Assembly: GCA_002110485.1 (NCBI GenBank)
Contig: MOWL01000006.1
Span: forward strand, 308,003-372,002
Direction of reading: 5' to 3'
Length of the DNA stretch: 64,000 bases
Source of the DNA: Emergomyces orientalis
Taxonomy: Eukaryota; Ascomycota; Eurotiomycetes; Onygenales; Ajellomycetaceae
This document shows, in pieces, positions 47,640 through 58,557 of the stretch. The position numbers and the translations under genes are program-made. The notes beneath the pieces were generated by a model. The model was not told the DNA's origin, ran no database searches, and worked only from the letters and a program-made list of their open reading frames with translations. Every line of letters begins with the position of its first letter. Position 1 is the stretch's first letter.

Positions 47640-49680
47640 ATATTAATATCAGAGAATATGGTTGGGTGAACTCATTCATGATTGACCAGAAGACCACTCT
47701 GATATTTGATGAACAGAAGTCAGAGATTTTTAAAATGAAAGCAGAGATTTCTCAGAGATTACTGCTCTCTTCTATTCTCTTTTTGTTCTATAATGAAGAG
47801 CTGCTGCAGGTATGCACACCCTCTCATGAGCCATCCAGCTGCATAGAATTCGTGGACGATGTCAATGTACTGGCTTATGGCGCTTCCACTGAGGCCAACT
47901 GCGCGCAACTAGCGCGGATCCACGCGGAATGTGAGCAGTGAGTGAGCAGGCATGGAGCGATTTTCACATCACAGAAGTATGAGCTAACGCACTTCACCAG
48001 AGCAAGAACACAATTCAATGTGAAAGAACCTCTACAGCTACTGCAGCAGATTGTTGCACCACAGAAGGCCATGAGAGTGCTGAAAGTGTGACTGAATTCT
48101 AAGCTCAAGTGAAAGAAGCATGTGAATGTCACAGTGAGAAAAATGAAATTACAGGTCTGAGCATTAACTCAAACCATCCAGTCAACCTGGGGACTGCCTC
48201 TACACCAGACTAGAAGAGTTTACAATGCAGTGATCAGGCCGGCCATCTCTTATGAGGCCCTGGCATGGCACCTCCCATGCGCGACACCTCGGGAGCCAAG
48301 ACGCCAGCGGCAACTTCTAGCAGAGATGGAGAAAATACAGAATACATGCCTCTGCATCATTGCAGGGGCATATAGAGCCACACTCATCTCATTGCTGAAG
48401 ACTGAAACACACACCCCACCTCTCAGCATTCACTTGGACAGCCTGGTTGTTAAGGCAGTGGAGCGAATCAGAAGATCAGAAATGGCTAGACAGATAGAGC
48501 AGGCATGCACTAGTGTGTGAACAAGACTCAGGTGAAGAAATGAAAGAGTGAGAAGACTAGTTGAGACAGTGCTACATTCTACAGATATACAGACAGCATG
48601 AAGTGCACAGTGAGTGGCTGAAGTAAAGCAAACTAGAAGAGACAAAAAACAGACTGATATCAGAATGAACTGAAGCTTTGCAAAATAAGTGCAGAAGAAG
48701 ATACTACATCACTGAAGAACAAAGTGACAGATATGTAGAATATCTTGAGAAGAGCTCTTTGAAAGATCTTCAAATAAAAAACTATTGAAGTGGCATGAGA
48801 GACTGAGCAAGGTGCACAGCTCTCTAATAGTGCAGCTATGTACAGGCAAGACAGGGCTGGCAGTCTTTCTGCACAGATGAAAAGTGCCAGACTTCCCCAC
48901 CCCCAGATGTGCATGTGGCTATGAGCAGAAAACAGTGACTCATGTGATGATTCACTGTATGCGGTTTGATGTGAGATGTAGGGAACTGGAAACAGAGAGC
49001 AGAATTGATAAATAACTGCTGAATACAAAAGAAAATCTTCACAGACTCACAAGATAATGACTTGAACAGAGCATTCTTAAACAGTTCAAGCTAGTCAGAA
49101 CACTCAGCACATACAAAGCATAGCTGATACATCAAAAGACATGCAGAGAAAGCAGACAAGCACAGAAAAAAGTGAAGCAAGTGTTAAATAACATGAGAGT
49201 ACACACAACTGGCATGAACAGAAGTGAGAAAAACAGCTACTGATATATTATAATATGAGATTGCATGCATCAAGTGCAATAAAACACAGAAAAGTGTGAC
49301 ACCAGCATGAATTAACACAGGAATTGCGCGCACTGGGTGTGAATGAGTCAGTCTAAATACAGCATAAGCAGTGTGAAGAAGTGACATGTCAACTACTCAT
49401 CAGATTCAATGCAACAGTCAGATATGAAAAAAACTGAAAAGCTCTTCAGTATAACTCACTCACTACAGTGTTTCACAGCATGAGAGTCTTCAGAGGATTT
49501 TTTCTTATATCAGAGATTGCACACTTCTTTCTTCTTTCTTTTTCTTTTATTCTTTTCTATAGTGCTATGCACTCTCTCTCTAAGAGCAGCTGTGGCTGCT
49601 CCACAGTAATCTGAAGATGTTAAATAGGCAGAATAGATCTGAGAATCGCGGGGTTTTTAGTCCAGTGTGTAAGAGGCGAG
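47640..49680 (+). mobile_element. LINE copy A, 5'-truncated and mutated
   Basis: Same family as the complete element at 53079-58540. The frame from 47666 aligns with its reverse transcriptase from WVNSF onward (SQxxLLSxILFLFYNEEL, then FVDDVNVLAYG) and with the C-terminal part to the CxCGYEx...HVMIHC motif near 48910-48960. It is interrupted by roughly 17 in-frame stops, about 14 TGA and 3 TAA, no TAG, and shows little frameshifting. The catalytic FVDD is intact, but the upstream Gly of SQG is changed to Arg. The 3' region retains two hairpins (49561-49573 and 49584-49601). It lacks ORF1, the endonuclease and an obvious AAT tail. Ends are approximate. Confidence 0.85.
49561..49601 (+). other. 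Two 3'-UTR hairpins of LINE copy A
   Basis: AGTGC-TAT-GCACT (49561-49573) followed by GAGCAGC-TGTG-GCTGCTC (49584-49601), matching the pair in copy B at the same place, with a compensatory change in the first stem. Confidence 0.75.
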
Positions 49681-49859
49681 CAATTAGATATGAAAGAACT
49701 ATATTGTGTCTAATATACAAGAAGAAAAGCTTAAGAAAGAAAAGAGAAAGAAAAGAAAGAAGTGCAAAGAGTGTGTAGAAAAGTGCACACAGATTACAAG
49801 CAAGAGCTAGTCACTAGCACGGGAGCCAGCTAGCTCAAGTTCACATAATTATATAGAGA

Positions 49860-52475
49860 TTTAACTTCTGACATTACTCTTTTTCTTCTCTTTCATGATT
49901 CTCTGCAGATAGTCATTGAGAGTCTGAGTCTTCTTCATTAGAAATGTCTTTATTCAGATGAAAGTAATTCAGCTCACTCATTTAATCAGATAATGCTTCT
50001 GATGATATCTAATCTTCTTCTTAAGAATTTTCTCAACATAGTACTCCTCATGTCCATCAACATCTATGACTGGTGATTGAGATTCATGACAGATTTGAAA
50101 TGACAGTGAATCTTCAGCAGCAGAATGAAGTAAATCCACATGAAAAACATTATGAATTCCAGATAATATATTTAATTAATAGACATGAGAGTCAATTCTC
50201 TCTATTATCTTGAACTTTTCATTCTGAATATTCAGCTTCTTTGAAAACTGAAGTGTAGACACATTCTTCAAATTCATCAGACAGTGTTATTAACTCTGTA
50301 TTTCAGAGCAATATTTTGATGATGATTAGTCTGAAGTTTTTGTTTCTGCTGAGCATTTGTCATTGAAGTCTGGGCTCAGGTTGCTGCATTTTTTAGCTTT
50401 GCTAGAATTAATTCTGCTTGCTTAATTGAGTTTCAAGAACTCTCAGAGACTGAAGTATTCTCTTTCAGCTGTAGCAGATCTAAATTATATTTATATATCA
50501 AGAAGAATAAGCTCACATCAGTGATTACTGAGTCTCTATCATTCATGACTAATTCAGCAGATGCTAAACATTCTGATCAGTCATTCTGTGCAAAGTTTAT
50601 GAACTTTCTGATATAGGTTTTTAATGACTGATTTGCTTGTTCTGTGAACTCATCTGTCTCTGAGTGATAGACTGTGAAAAGATGTCTGATGATGTCTAAC
50701 TTTTTATATACATGTGATTAAAAAGTTTCAACAAACTGCATTCTGTGATCTGAGACTATAGCTGACAGCACATCATGCTTTCTATAGAAGCAGTTGATAA
50801 AGACATCAGCTAGTGCCTCAGTGTCTATTTTCTTACAGAGTTCAATTATCATGCTCTTGCTCAGACAGTCTGTGATCACCATGATATTAGTGAACTTATC
50901 AGACTCTGAGAGTTTCATAATGAAGTCAATGAAGATTTCTCTTCATATTTAATCTGATATAAGCAGAGACTTTAGTAGACCATGTCAATGCTTCTTTCAT
51001 GCTGTGTTTGCTTTACAAATGTTGCAATTGTGAGTGAAAATTCTCATATCTTGAGTACAGTTAAATTAAAAGTAGTCTCAGACAAGAATTTGATATCTGA
51101 TCTCTCATTCAGAGTGTTCTGTCATCACTGAATCATGGATTTTCTGTAGTATTCTAATCTGTAGAGGTTCAGAGTCTGAGACTCACTTCTGTTCTCTAAA
51201 GCAGAGATATTCATTTTCAATATTATATTCTGTCACTGAAATCTTGATCTTTAATCATGAAAAAAACTTTTAAAAGCTGCTGTGAATAATCTGTTTCAGT
51301 TTCTTGAGTATATTGTCATTTTTTTTAGTCTGAGCTCATTCTTCAGTGAGAGTGCATTCTTCTATAAACAGAGCTGATACTGTGATTGACACTGTACTAA
51401 CAGATTGAAGTTTATATAAAAGTTGAGAAATATCTGAGAAAGGCTTTTTCAGACTCTTTTTATCAATTATTAAAAAGTATTTAACTGACTGTAGCATTTG
51501 AAATTCTCTGTAGACATGTCTCTCATTGTCTTGGCCACTTGGTAGGTCCTGGTCCCGGTGGGATAGAGCATCCGCGGCAGCGTTGTTCTTACCGGGCTGA
51601 TACATCAATTCAAAATTGAAACAGCTCAGAAACTGAGCTCAGTGTACTTGCCATTTTGAGAGCTTCTGTGAGATCATGAAGTACTTTAGATTCTTGTAAT
51701 TAATAATAATTTTGAACTTGTCAGTACTTTTTAACTGAGAGTTCTATTCTTTCAAGTATTTGATTACAGTGAGTAATTTCTTATCATGAATTTCATAGTT
51801 ATATTCAGCAGATATATTCTTTTTAGAGAAAAAGACACATGATCTCAGCAGTTCATCATTATTATACTGAGAGAGTACTTCTTCAGTAATATAATTAGAA
51901 AAATCTGTTTCAATAACTATTTCATGATCAGAGAAGAACTGTAGTAATATTAATATAGAAATAAACATTTTTTTAAACAGTTTAAAAATCTGATTCATTT
52001 TCTTGAATTAGTTAAATTTTATGTCTCTTTTGATGAGTTCTGTGAGAGAGGTCACAATCTTCAAAAAATTCTGTATAAATTTTCTATAAAAGTTCATAAA
52101 TTCTATGAATCTGTGGACATCTTTAACTGTAGTGAAGATTTATTATTTTATAATTATCTGAATTTTCTCTGAATTCATGCTCATATCTTTTTCAGTCTCT
52201 ATAATAAATTCTAGATACTTGATGAATTGAATCTCAAAGTTATACTTGTCTGTATCAATCTGAAGATCAGTTTTATATAACTTGATAAATATCTTTTTAA
52301 CATGTTGATGGTGTTGCTTAAGACTGCCTGAGGTGAAAATCAAGATATTATTAATATAGACAGATACAAACTTGTTCAGATATTTATATAGAGCTCAATT
52401 GATGTACTTCTGAAAGATACTAGAGACATTTACTAATTCAAAGAAAGTTATCAATTATTTATAGAGTTTATAAGC
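49860..52475 (-). mobile_element. Decayed Ty3/gypsy pol with chromodomain
   Basis: Reading the minus strand, pieces appear in gypsy order. Reverse transcriptase: FQKYIN...YINNILIFTSGSLKQHHQHVKKIF, 52420-52143. RNase H: ETDFSNYITEEVLSQYN...FFSKKNISAEYNYEIHDKKLL, 51998-51744. The linker YQPGKNNAAADALS lies near 51600. Integrase: VITDCLSKSMIIE...DVFINCFYRKH...IVSDHRMQFVETF, 50918-50718. A chromodomain-like DGHEEYYVEKILKKK...HYLIK follows near 50050-49960. The two catalytic Asp of YxDD both read Asn, and SDRGTQF reads SDHRMQF. Stops are mostly TGA at Trp-like sites (three in the chromodomain), with at least one TAG. CpG is almost absent. No LTRs recognised. It is inactive. Confidence 0.85.
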
Positions 52476-52477
52476 TA

Positions 52478-53061
52478 TAATGAAAGCTTTTAAACTGATA
52501 GAAATAAAAGCTTCAAAAAGAAAAAATATGAAAGAAGCATGGATTTTTTCAGATAGTCAAGCAGTTTTAAAAAGAATTCAAAAGAATGAAATTTATAATG
52601 ATCAAATGAATATAAAAATAATTCTAAAGATATGCAAAAGAATTCAATTAAAATATAAGACAAAGATATATCTGAGCTGGATTCCTGCTCATATAAATAT
52701 ACATGGAAATGAGCTTGCTGATGAAGCAGCAAAGAAAGAAACAGAACTAAAAATTGTAAGTTCAAAAATAGTTTCATGATCTTTTATTAAAAGAAAGATA
52801 AAAGAGAATTGCTTAGAAAAATGACATAAAATATGAGATTATTATTATTATTCTTCAATTATAGATATATATGCAGTCAGAGACTATGATATCTATCTGA
52901 GACTCAAAGAGTCTCAGAATTTTTCTAATTTTAAAACTAATTACTATACATTTTTTCTTCAAACAAATAGCACTTGCAATACTTGAATTCCAGCTCAGAA
53001 TAGTCAGCAAATTGATTTTTCTTTTTTTTTATTTATTTATAAATATCTTTAAAGATTATTT
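52478..53061 (+). mobile_element. LINE fragment C (RNase H part of a second LINE family)
   Basis: Starts abruptly inside an RNase H domain (MKAFKLIEIKASKRK, then AWIFSDSQAVLKRIQ and IPAHINIHGNELADEAAKK). It is about 95% identical, in opposite orientation, to 59110-59468 of element D; most differences are A/G or C/T transitions. Downstream it diverges from D and still looks coding for a while (DIYLRLKESQNFSNFK, then an AQNSQQIDF stretch). Stops in frame are mainly TGA at Trp-like positions. A 5'-truncated insertion is the simplest origin. Confidence 0.75.
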
Positions 53062-53078
53062 ATATTCTCTTTTTTCAT
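53062..53078 (+). repeat. Left target-site duplication of LINE B
   Basis: 17 bp, ATATTCTCTTTTTTCAT, repeated exactly at 58541-58557 directly after the AAT tail of the element. Confidence 0.93.
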
Positions 53079-53225
53079 TAACGACACGTTTGGGAAGGAC
53101 TTACAATAACAAAAGTCAGAAACCTCATCAAAAATTATTTTATTCTTTTACATCTAAATCGCGATCACTTTCATACCACAGAGGGTCTTGAAGGGTATCA
53201 GCTCGCTCACACACTCTCAAACACC

Positions 53226-54560
53226 ATGGTTGAGGCTGTGAGCGTGAATGGTGGTGCACGGAATGTGGGTGTGCGCGCGGCGCGACGCGTACCTGGAGCC
53301 GCGCAGGCAGGAGATGCAGCAACAAATGGTATAGCAGCAACACTGTGCATGATCACTGAGGCTCTTAGAGAGGGGGAGAAAGACAAGAAGATTAATAAGA
53401 AAGAATTACTGTATATTCAGAGAGCTCTGAAGGCAGTGAATGAGCTCAAGGAGGACCTGCTTGACAACATGTTAAAGAAGCTAGAGAACGCTACAAGCAC
53501 ATCACAGCAAAATGAAAGATGTAACATGCTGGACAGTGAGATCTCATGGGCGCGCATAGCAGCCAATGAAGGGCCGCCAGCAAAGATAGTAACTGAGTGT
53601 GCATTGAGAGAGGTGGTGATATCTCGCCGCAACTGTGATACACTGCCAGTGGAGGAACACACTCCAGAGGCCATTGTGAGAAAGATAAATGGGACCATCA
53701 AAGATGTGACCACTGGCACCATAGTTGCAGCAAGATACATGCCTAGTGGTGATCTGATCCTGGTCACAGACAACCCCAGCACGAAGGCCGAGCTGACAAA
53801 AAGTAATGAATGAGTGAAGAAATGAAGTGATAAGACACACATGAGAAAGAAGATGTATGCATCTATCAGTGTCATTAGCTGAGTTAGCTCAGATAAAGCA
53901 GTAAAGGATGTCTACAAGCAGAACCCATCTCTCAGATGCAGAGTACTCATCCACAGGGTCACAAAGTGGCTAGCTAAACAGCAGCGGCCTCATGGAAGCA
54001 TTATCCTACATGTAGCCACACCGCAGCAGGCAAACATGCTTGTGGAGAATGGCATCATTCTGGGGAATGAATTCTGCATGGTTGAAATCTTCCACAGGGA
54101 GACTCAGGTCACCTGATGCTACAGCTGCCAGCAATATGGACACATAGCCAGATTCTGCCGCAAGGGTGATATCTGTGGGCACTGTGCAGCAGAGGGACAC
54201 ACGGACAAGACCTGCCCTGCAGCACTGAAAGGAAAGAAGGCAGTCTGCTGTAACTGTGAAGAAGATCATCCAGCATGATCTGCAAGATGCTCTGAATGAC
54301 AGACTGCAGTTTCACTGGCCAAGGAGGCTCTCAAGAACTGGCCAAGACACTTTGTGGTGCAAACACCAGATGAGAAGGGTTGGATCACCCCCAGAAAGCA
54401 TAGCAGAATCACAGAAGAGAACCCTCTGATTGTTCAGCACAAGGTCAGCAGACCCACGAATGTGGCAAGAGCTGGCGCGCAGCAACGGGGCTCGCTCAGT
54501 GGCTATGCATGCCCAGCGCGACCAGACTCCACGCAGGACCAAGACATGGGTGAACTATGA
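53226..54560 (+). CDS. LINE B ORF1 (Gag-like, zinc knuckles), interrupted only by TGA
   Basis: A single frame of 445 codons from ATG 53226 (ACCATGG context) to TGA 54558-54560. Six internal TGA codons lie at 53811, 53823, 53880, 54114, 54276 and 54297; at several (NE-x-VKK-x-SDK, HPA-x-SARC) Trp is the natural residue, while 54114 (VT-x-CYSC) could be Arg. Two CX2CX4HX4C knuckles are clear (CYSCQQYGHIARFC and CGHCAAEGHTDKTC), followed by a third, variant one. Such proteins bind the element RNA to form the particle for target-primed reverse transcription. Read strictly it yields only 195 residues. It is kept as coding because no other lesion is present. Confidence 0.8.
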
Positions 54561-57500
54561 GTGAGCAAGTCCATATACTACAATACAATGTGCATAACTC
54601 AAACAAGGTGATGAACGCATTACTGGCCAAGCCTGAAACAGCATTAAACTACAACATCATCGCACTGCAGGAACCATGGATGCAGAGGGAATCTGGAAGG
54701 GATACAACATGCCTGGCCAACTGTGGATTCTGGCAGGCAGGCATGCAGATCAAGGAGGCCAGGGTGGGCTTCCTCATCAACAAAAGACTGAAGGCAACAG
54801 CATGGGATGTCAGGGTCATTACAGAATCCATGGCATTGCTCACTGTGAACACGGTAAGAGGACCACTACTAATGCTCAATGTCTACGCTGCTCCACCAGG
54901 CAGCTACACAACTGTGCCAGAGAGTTCCCCCATCCTTGAGCTACAAGCGGTGGTGGAGGAGGCCGAGGCCTCGCTACCAGCACGAACTCAGGGGCGATGT
55001 GCGCAACAGGCGCAAGACCCAGACACAAGTGCGCTACGAGCGCGAGATCAGGGTGCAGACGCGCAACAAGCGCAAAGTCAGAGTGCAGAAGCGCGGCAGG
55101 CGGAGGTAGTGGTGCTGGGAGACTTCAATGTGCATCACTCAAAGTGGGGAGGTGAGCGAGTGAGACAGGACTTTGACCTGGCATGGGAGCTCATAGCACA
55201 GGTGGATGCTCTCAGACTGCAGCTGGCAACACCACGGGGAGAGATTACATGGCAGGACTGCAGAAGCACTGGCACCACCTTGAACCTAATCTTTCTCTCA
55301 GAGAACCTGAGTGCAGGGGTACTGGAATGCCGGGTCGCACACGAGGCGGATATGGCATCAGATCATCTACCAGTGGTCACTAAGTTGGTCATCGACATAC
55401 CTGTGGTACTAAGGGAAAAACGCAACTGACGGCAAGTGAATATACAGCAGCTGCAAAAGAACTGCCAAGAGCTACAATATTGCAACAGCTTTGGCTCAAC
55501 AGCAGAGATTGATTGCTATGCAAACTATCTAAGTGAATTCATCAATGAGCTAGCAGAGAAACACACTAAACACGCGCGCATCTGCAAGCAGAGTCGCTCG
55601 TGGTGGTCCAACAGAGTGGCGCAGGCAGTGAGTGAGTACAAGAGAACCATGAGGGATGCAGACAGCACTGAGGAGGAAAGAAGACATGCCCGCAACAGGT
55701 GAAACAAGGAAATAAAGCTGGCCAAGACTGCCAGCTTCCGCGATCTAATGAACAGTGCTGGCACGGATTCTAAACTGCTCTGGAAGCTGGCAAAGTGGGG
55801 TCGCACACACACCAACGAGACCAAGCAACCGGCAAGACTGCCACTGCTTAGGGGAATGCCAGAGGCCTTGGGTGAAACCGAGGTGCGAGCCACTGTCCAG
55901 GACAAGGCTGAACTACTACGGGCGCGGTTCTTCCCGGAGCCTTTGGCGGCAAGGGAAGATGACATGAACGTGGGAACGCAGCCGCGGAGTGTGACTGACA
56001 TGGTAGTGCTCACAGAGGAGGCCATGGCAGCGCTGATTGCTAGGCTTCCGAACGACAAGGCCCCGGGTGCCAACAGCATCCCCAACCGCTTCCTCAAAAT
56101 GCTAGGCCCAAGGTTCATCACAGCAATAACTGAGCTTACACAGGCCTGCTGGGATTGGGAGTACTACTCACAGATATTCAAAACAGCGCGCACGGTGGTG
56201 CTCAAGAAGCCAGGAAAGAAGGACTACAGTGAAGTGGGAGCCTGGAGGCCGATTGCACTACTTGACACCCTAGGTAAAATTGTAGAGGCTGCAACAGCCA
56301 AGGAAATAAGGTCTCTGGCAGAGAAACATGGGATGCTACCAGCTCAGCAAATGAGAGCGCGAGGAGGCTGCTTCACAGAAACAGCAATTGCTCTGTTACT
56401 GGCGCAGATTCGCACAGTGTGGGAGGAGCAGGGAGCAGTGGTCTCAGTGCTGTCACTGGACATCTCAGGGGCCTATGACAGAGTGCTCAGAAATCGCCTA
56501 GTGCACATTCTAAGAAAAAGAGGACTGCCCAGACAGCTGACTGGATGGGTCAACTCATTCATGCAGGGGCGCAAGGTGACACTAGTATTTGATGAGCAGG
56601 AAACTGAAGTCTTTGAGGTGAATGCAGGCATCTCACAGGGATCACTCTTGTCACCCATTCTGTTCTTATTCTACAATGAGGAGTTGCTCAGAATATGTGC
56701 ACCATGAAGTGAGCCTGTCAGCTGCATAGAATTTGTAGATGATGTGAACATTCTAGCATATGGTGACTCAACCGAAGCGAATTGTGCGCATCTGGCGCGG
56801 ATCCATGCCAGCTGTGAGCTTTGGGTGAGCAGACATGGGGCAATCTTTGCACCACAGAAGTATGAGCTCATGCACTTTACCAGAACAAGAACTAGATTCA
56901 ATCTAGAACACTCACTGCAATTGCCACAGCAAGTGATCAAGCCACAGAGGGAGATGCGGGTGCTAGGCATCTGACTTGACCCTAAGCTGAGGTGGCGTAG
57001 CCATGTCAGTAAGGTGGTAGGCAGAGCGAAATCGCAGATAGGTGCCCTAACTCAGACAACACAGTCAACCTGGGGCCTGCCACTGCAGCATGCCCGGAGG
57101 GTCTACAATGCAGTGATAAGGCCCGCAATAGGATACGGAGCGCTGGCATGGCATCAACCACAGGCGACACAACATGAACCGCGACATCAACGCCAGCTGC
57201 TAGCCAGCCTGGAGAAGATTCAAAATAAATGCCTACAGGTCATTGCAGGGGTCTACAGAGCTACTCCAATCACCTCACTGGAGGCGGAGACAGCCACACT
57301 GCCTCTGGAGATACATCTAGACAGTGTGGTGGCCAGAGCAACTGAGCGGCTTAAGGAGTCAGGAATCATGGAGCAGATAAAACAGGCATGTGTGCAGGTC
57401 AGAGCCAGACTTCGCAGAAGGAATAACAGAGGAATGCAGTCAGTGGAGGCAGTACTGCACCCAGTGAGCATGCAGCAGGGGTGGAGTGTAAATTGGGTGA

Positions 57501-58012
57501 GACAGACAAAGCAACTGAAAAAGCAGGAAAGACAAGAAAACAGTGTGCATAACTGGGCCTTCAAGAGATGGGTGAGGGAGGAGGCAATGATAAGATGGCA
57601 GAACAGATGAAGAGCGCGCACAACACCATGGGGAGAACTGTTTCACAGGCCCCCAGATGTAGAGCTACTAAGATGGCATGAGGGCCTGAGCAAGGCCCGA
57701 AGCTCATTGATAGTCCAGCTGCGTACCGGCAAGACAGGCCTTGCAGTGTTCCTCCACAGAAGAAGAGTTCCGGACTTCCCCACACCAAAATGTCCATGTG
57801 GATATGAGCATGAAACGGTGCTGCATGTGATGATACACTGTACACGATTTAGTGGGGAACGCGCGGAGCTGGAGCAGGAGGGCAGAGTGAATAAGAAGTG
57901 GTTGCTGGACACCAAGGAAGGACTGCACAGGCTCACCAAGTGGTGGCTCAAGCAGGACATCCTCAGACAGTTCTCCCTAGCCAAGGTGTTAAGTGAGAGA
58001 AGGGCGGAATGA
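54557..58012 (+). CDS. LINE B ORF2 (endonuclease-reverse transcriptase), interrupted only by TGA
   Basis: A single frame of 1,152 codons starting at ATG 54557. Internal TGA codons are at 55427, 55700, 56705, 56972 and 57608. The terminal TGA at 58010 is followed six codons later by TAA. The N-terminal endonuclease shows HILQYNVHNS, IIALQEPW, VVVLGDFNVHHSKWGG and ASDHLPVV. The reverse transcriptase has DKAPGANSIPNRFLK, WRPIALLDTLGKI, SLDISGAYDRV, GISQGSLLSPILFLFYNE and the intact catalytic FVDDVNILAYG. The C-terminal CPCGYEHETVLHVMIHC resembles the Cys/His motif at the end of Tad-like ORF2s. No RNase H (no YTDGS) is present. A 30-bp repeat array is inserted in the endonuclease. Confidence 0.85.
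54971..55105 (+). repeat. 30-bp tandem repeat in the LINE B endonuclease
   Basis: About 4.5 units, exact 30-bp spacing of GCGCxxCxAGCGC-like motifs starting at 55001, 55031, 55061 and 55091. In frame it encodes Ala/Gln/Arg-rich ten-residue repeats between the early and late endonuclease motifs. Confidence 0.85.
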
Positions 58013-58123
58013 GATGCACAGCACAACTAAGAAACGCGGCTGGCGCATATCAGGGGGTGAAGGGCGCGAAGAGCGAGGCCCTACCAGGAGATAGTGAGCT
58101 TGAAGCGCGGATCTGGGTGGACT

Positions 58124-58230
58124 GGCGCGCTGCAAGCACGAAGTTGGGCGACCGGGCGCGCCACAAGCGCGGAGTTGAGTGGCCTGCGCGCTACAAGCAC
58201 TCCAGGACGTTGAAGTCTGCGCGATGAGCG
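58124..58230 (+). repeat. 30-bp repeats in the LINE B 3' UTR
   Basis: GCGCxxCAAGC-type motifs recur at 58127, 58158 and 58188 (spacing 31 and 30 bp). They share the core of the repeats inside ORF2 and form an island of CpG in otherwise CpG-poor DNA. Confidence 0.7.
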
Positions 58231-58323
58231 GCGGACACACAGCATGAGGTGCCACATTCATTAGAAGTCTTTCTTATGTTCAGACAGAGGTGATGGTGAT
58301 ATAGGGGGTTTTCTTGTCTTCTC

Positions 58324-58367
58324 ATGGTGCTATGCACCATCTTCTCTAAGAGCAGCGGGAGCTGCTC
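58324..58367 (+). other. Two 3'-UTR hairpins of LINE B
   Basis: ATGGTGC-TAT-GCACCAT (58324-58340) and GAGCAGC-GGGA-GCTGCTC (58350-58367), perfect 7-bp stems. The same pair is kept in copy A. They are candidates for the RNA structure recognised by the element's own reverse transcriptase. Confidence 0.75.
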
Positions 58368-58510
58368 CACGGTACTTGAAGTGATTACAAATGTTGAATA
58401 GATTTGCTGTTCAGAGGGTTTTTAGGCCAGAACTATACTAGATAGCCCAAGGTTTTTCTCACTTTGTATACTAGCTGCCTCCCCACATATCCTCGGGATC
58501 AAGTGGTGTA

Positions 58511-58512
58511 GA

Positions 58513-58540
<28 letters not shown>
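58511..58540 (+). repeat. AAT-repeat tail of LINE B
   Basis: About nine AAT/ATA units end exactly at the right target duplication, as in I/Tad-type LINEs that end in short repeats rather than poly-A. Confidence 0.9.
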
Positions 58541-58543
<3 letters not shown>

Positions 58544-58557
58544 TTCTCTTTTTTCAT
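58541..58557 (+). repeat. Right target-site duplication of LINE B
   Basis: Exact 17-bp copy of 53062-53078. Confidence 0.93.

Larger units (their letters stand above)
53079..58540 (+). mobile_element. Complete LINE retrotransposon (copy B)
   Basis: Bounded by a perfect 17-bp target duplication, 5.46 kb long. It has a 147-bp leader, ORF1 (53226-54560) and ORF2 (54557-58012) overlapping as ATGA. A 3' region of about 0.5 kb carries 30-bp repeats and two hairpins, and the element ends in an AAT-repeat tail. ORF1 is a Gag-like protein with zinc knuckles. ORF2 has an apurinic-type endonuclease and a reverse transcriptase but no RNase H. This organisation is that of Tad1/I-like fungal LINEs, with the placement inferred from organisation. 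Both ORFs are free of frameshifts, TAA and TAG, and broken only by TGA codons. Confidence 0.93.
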
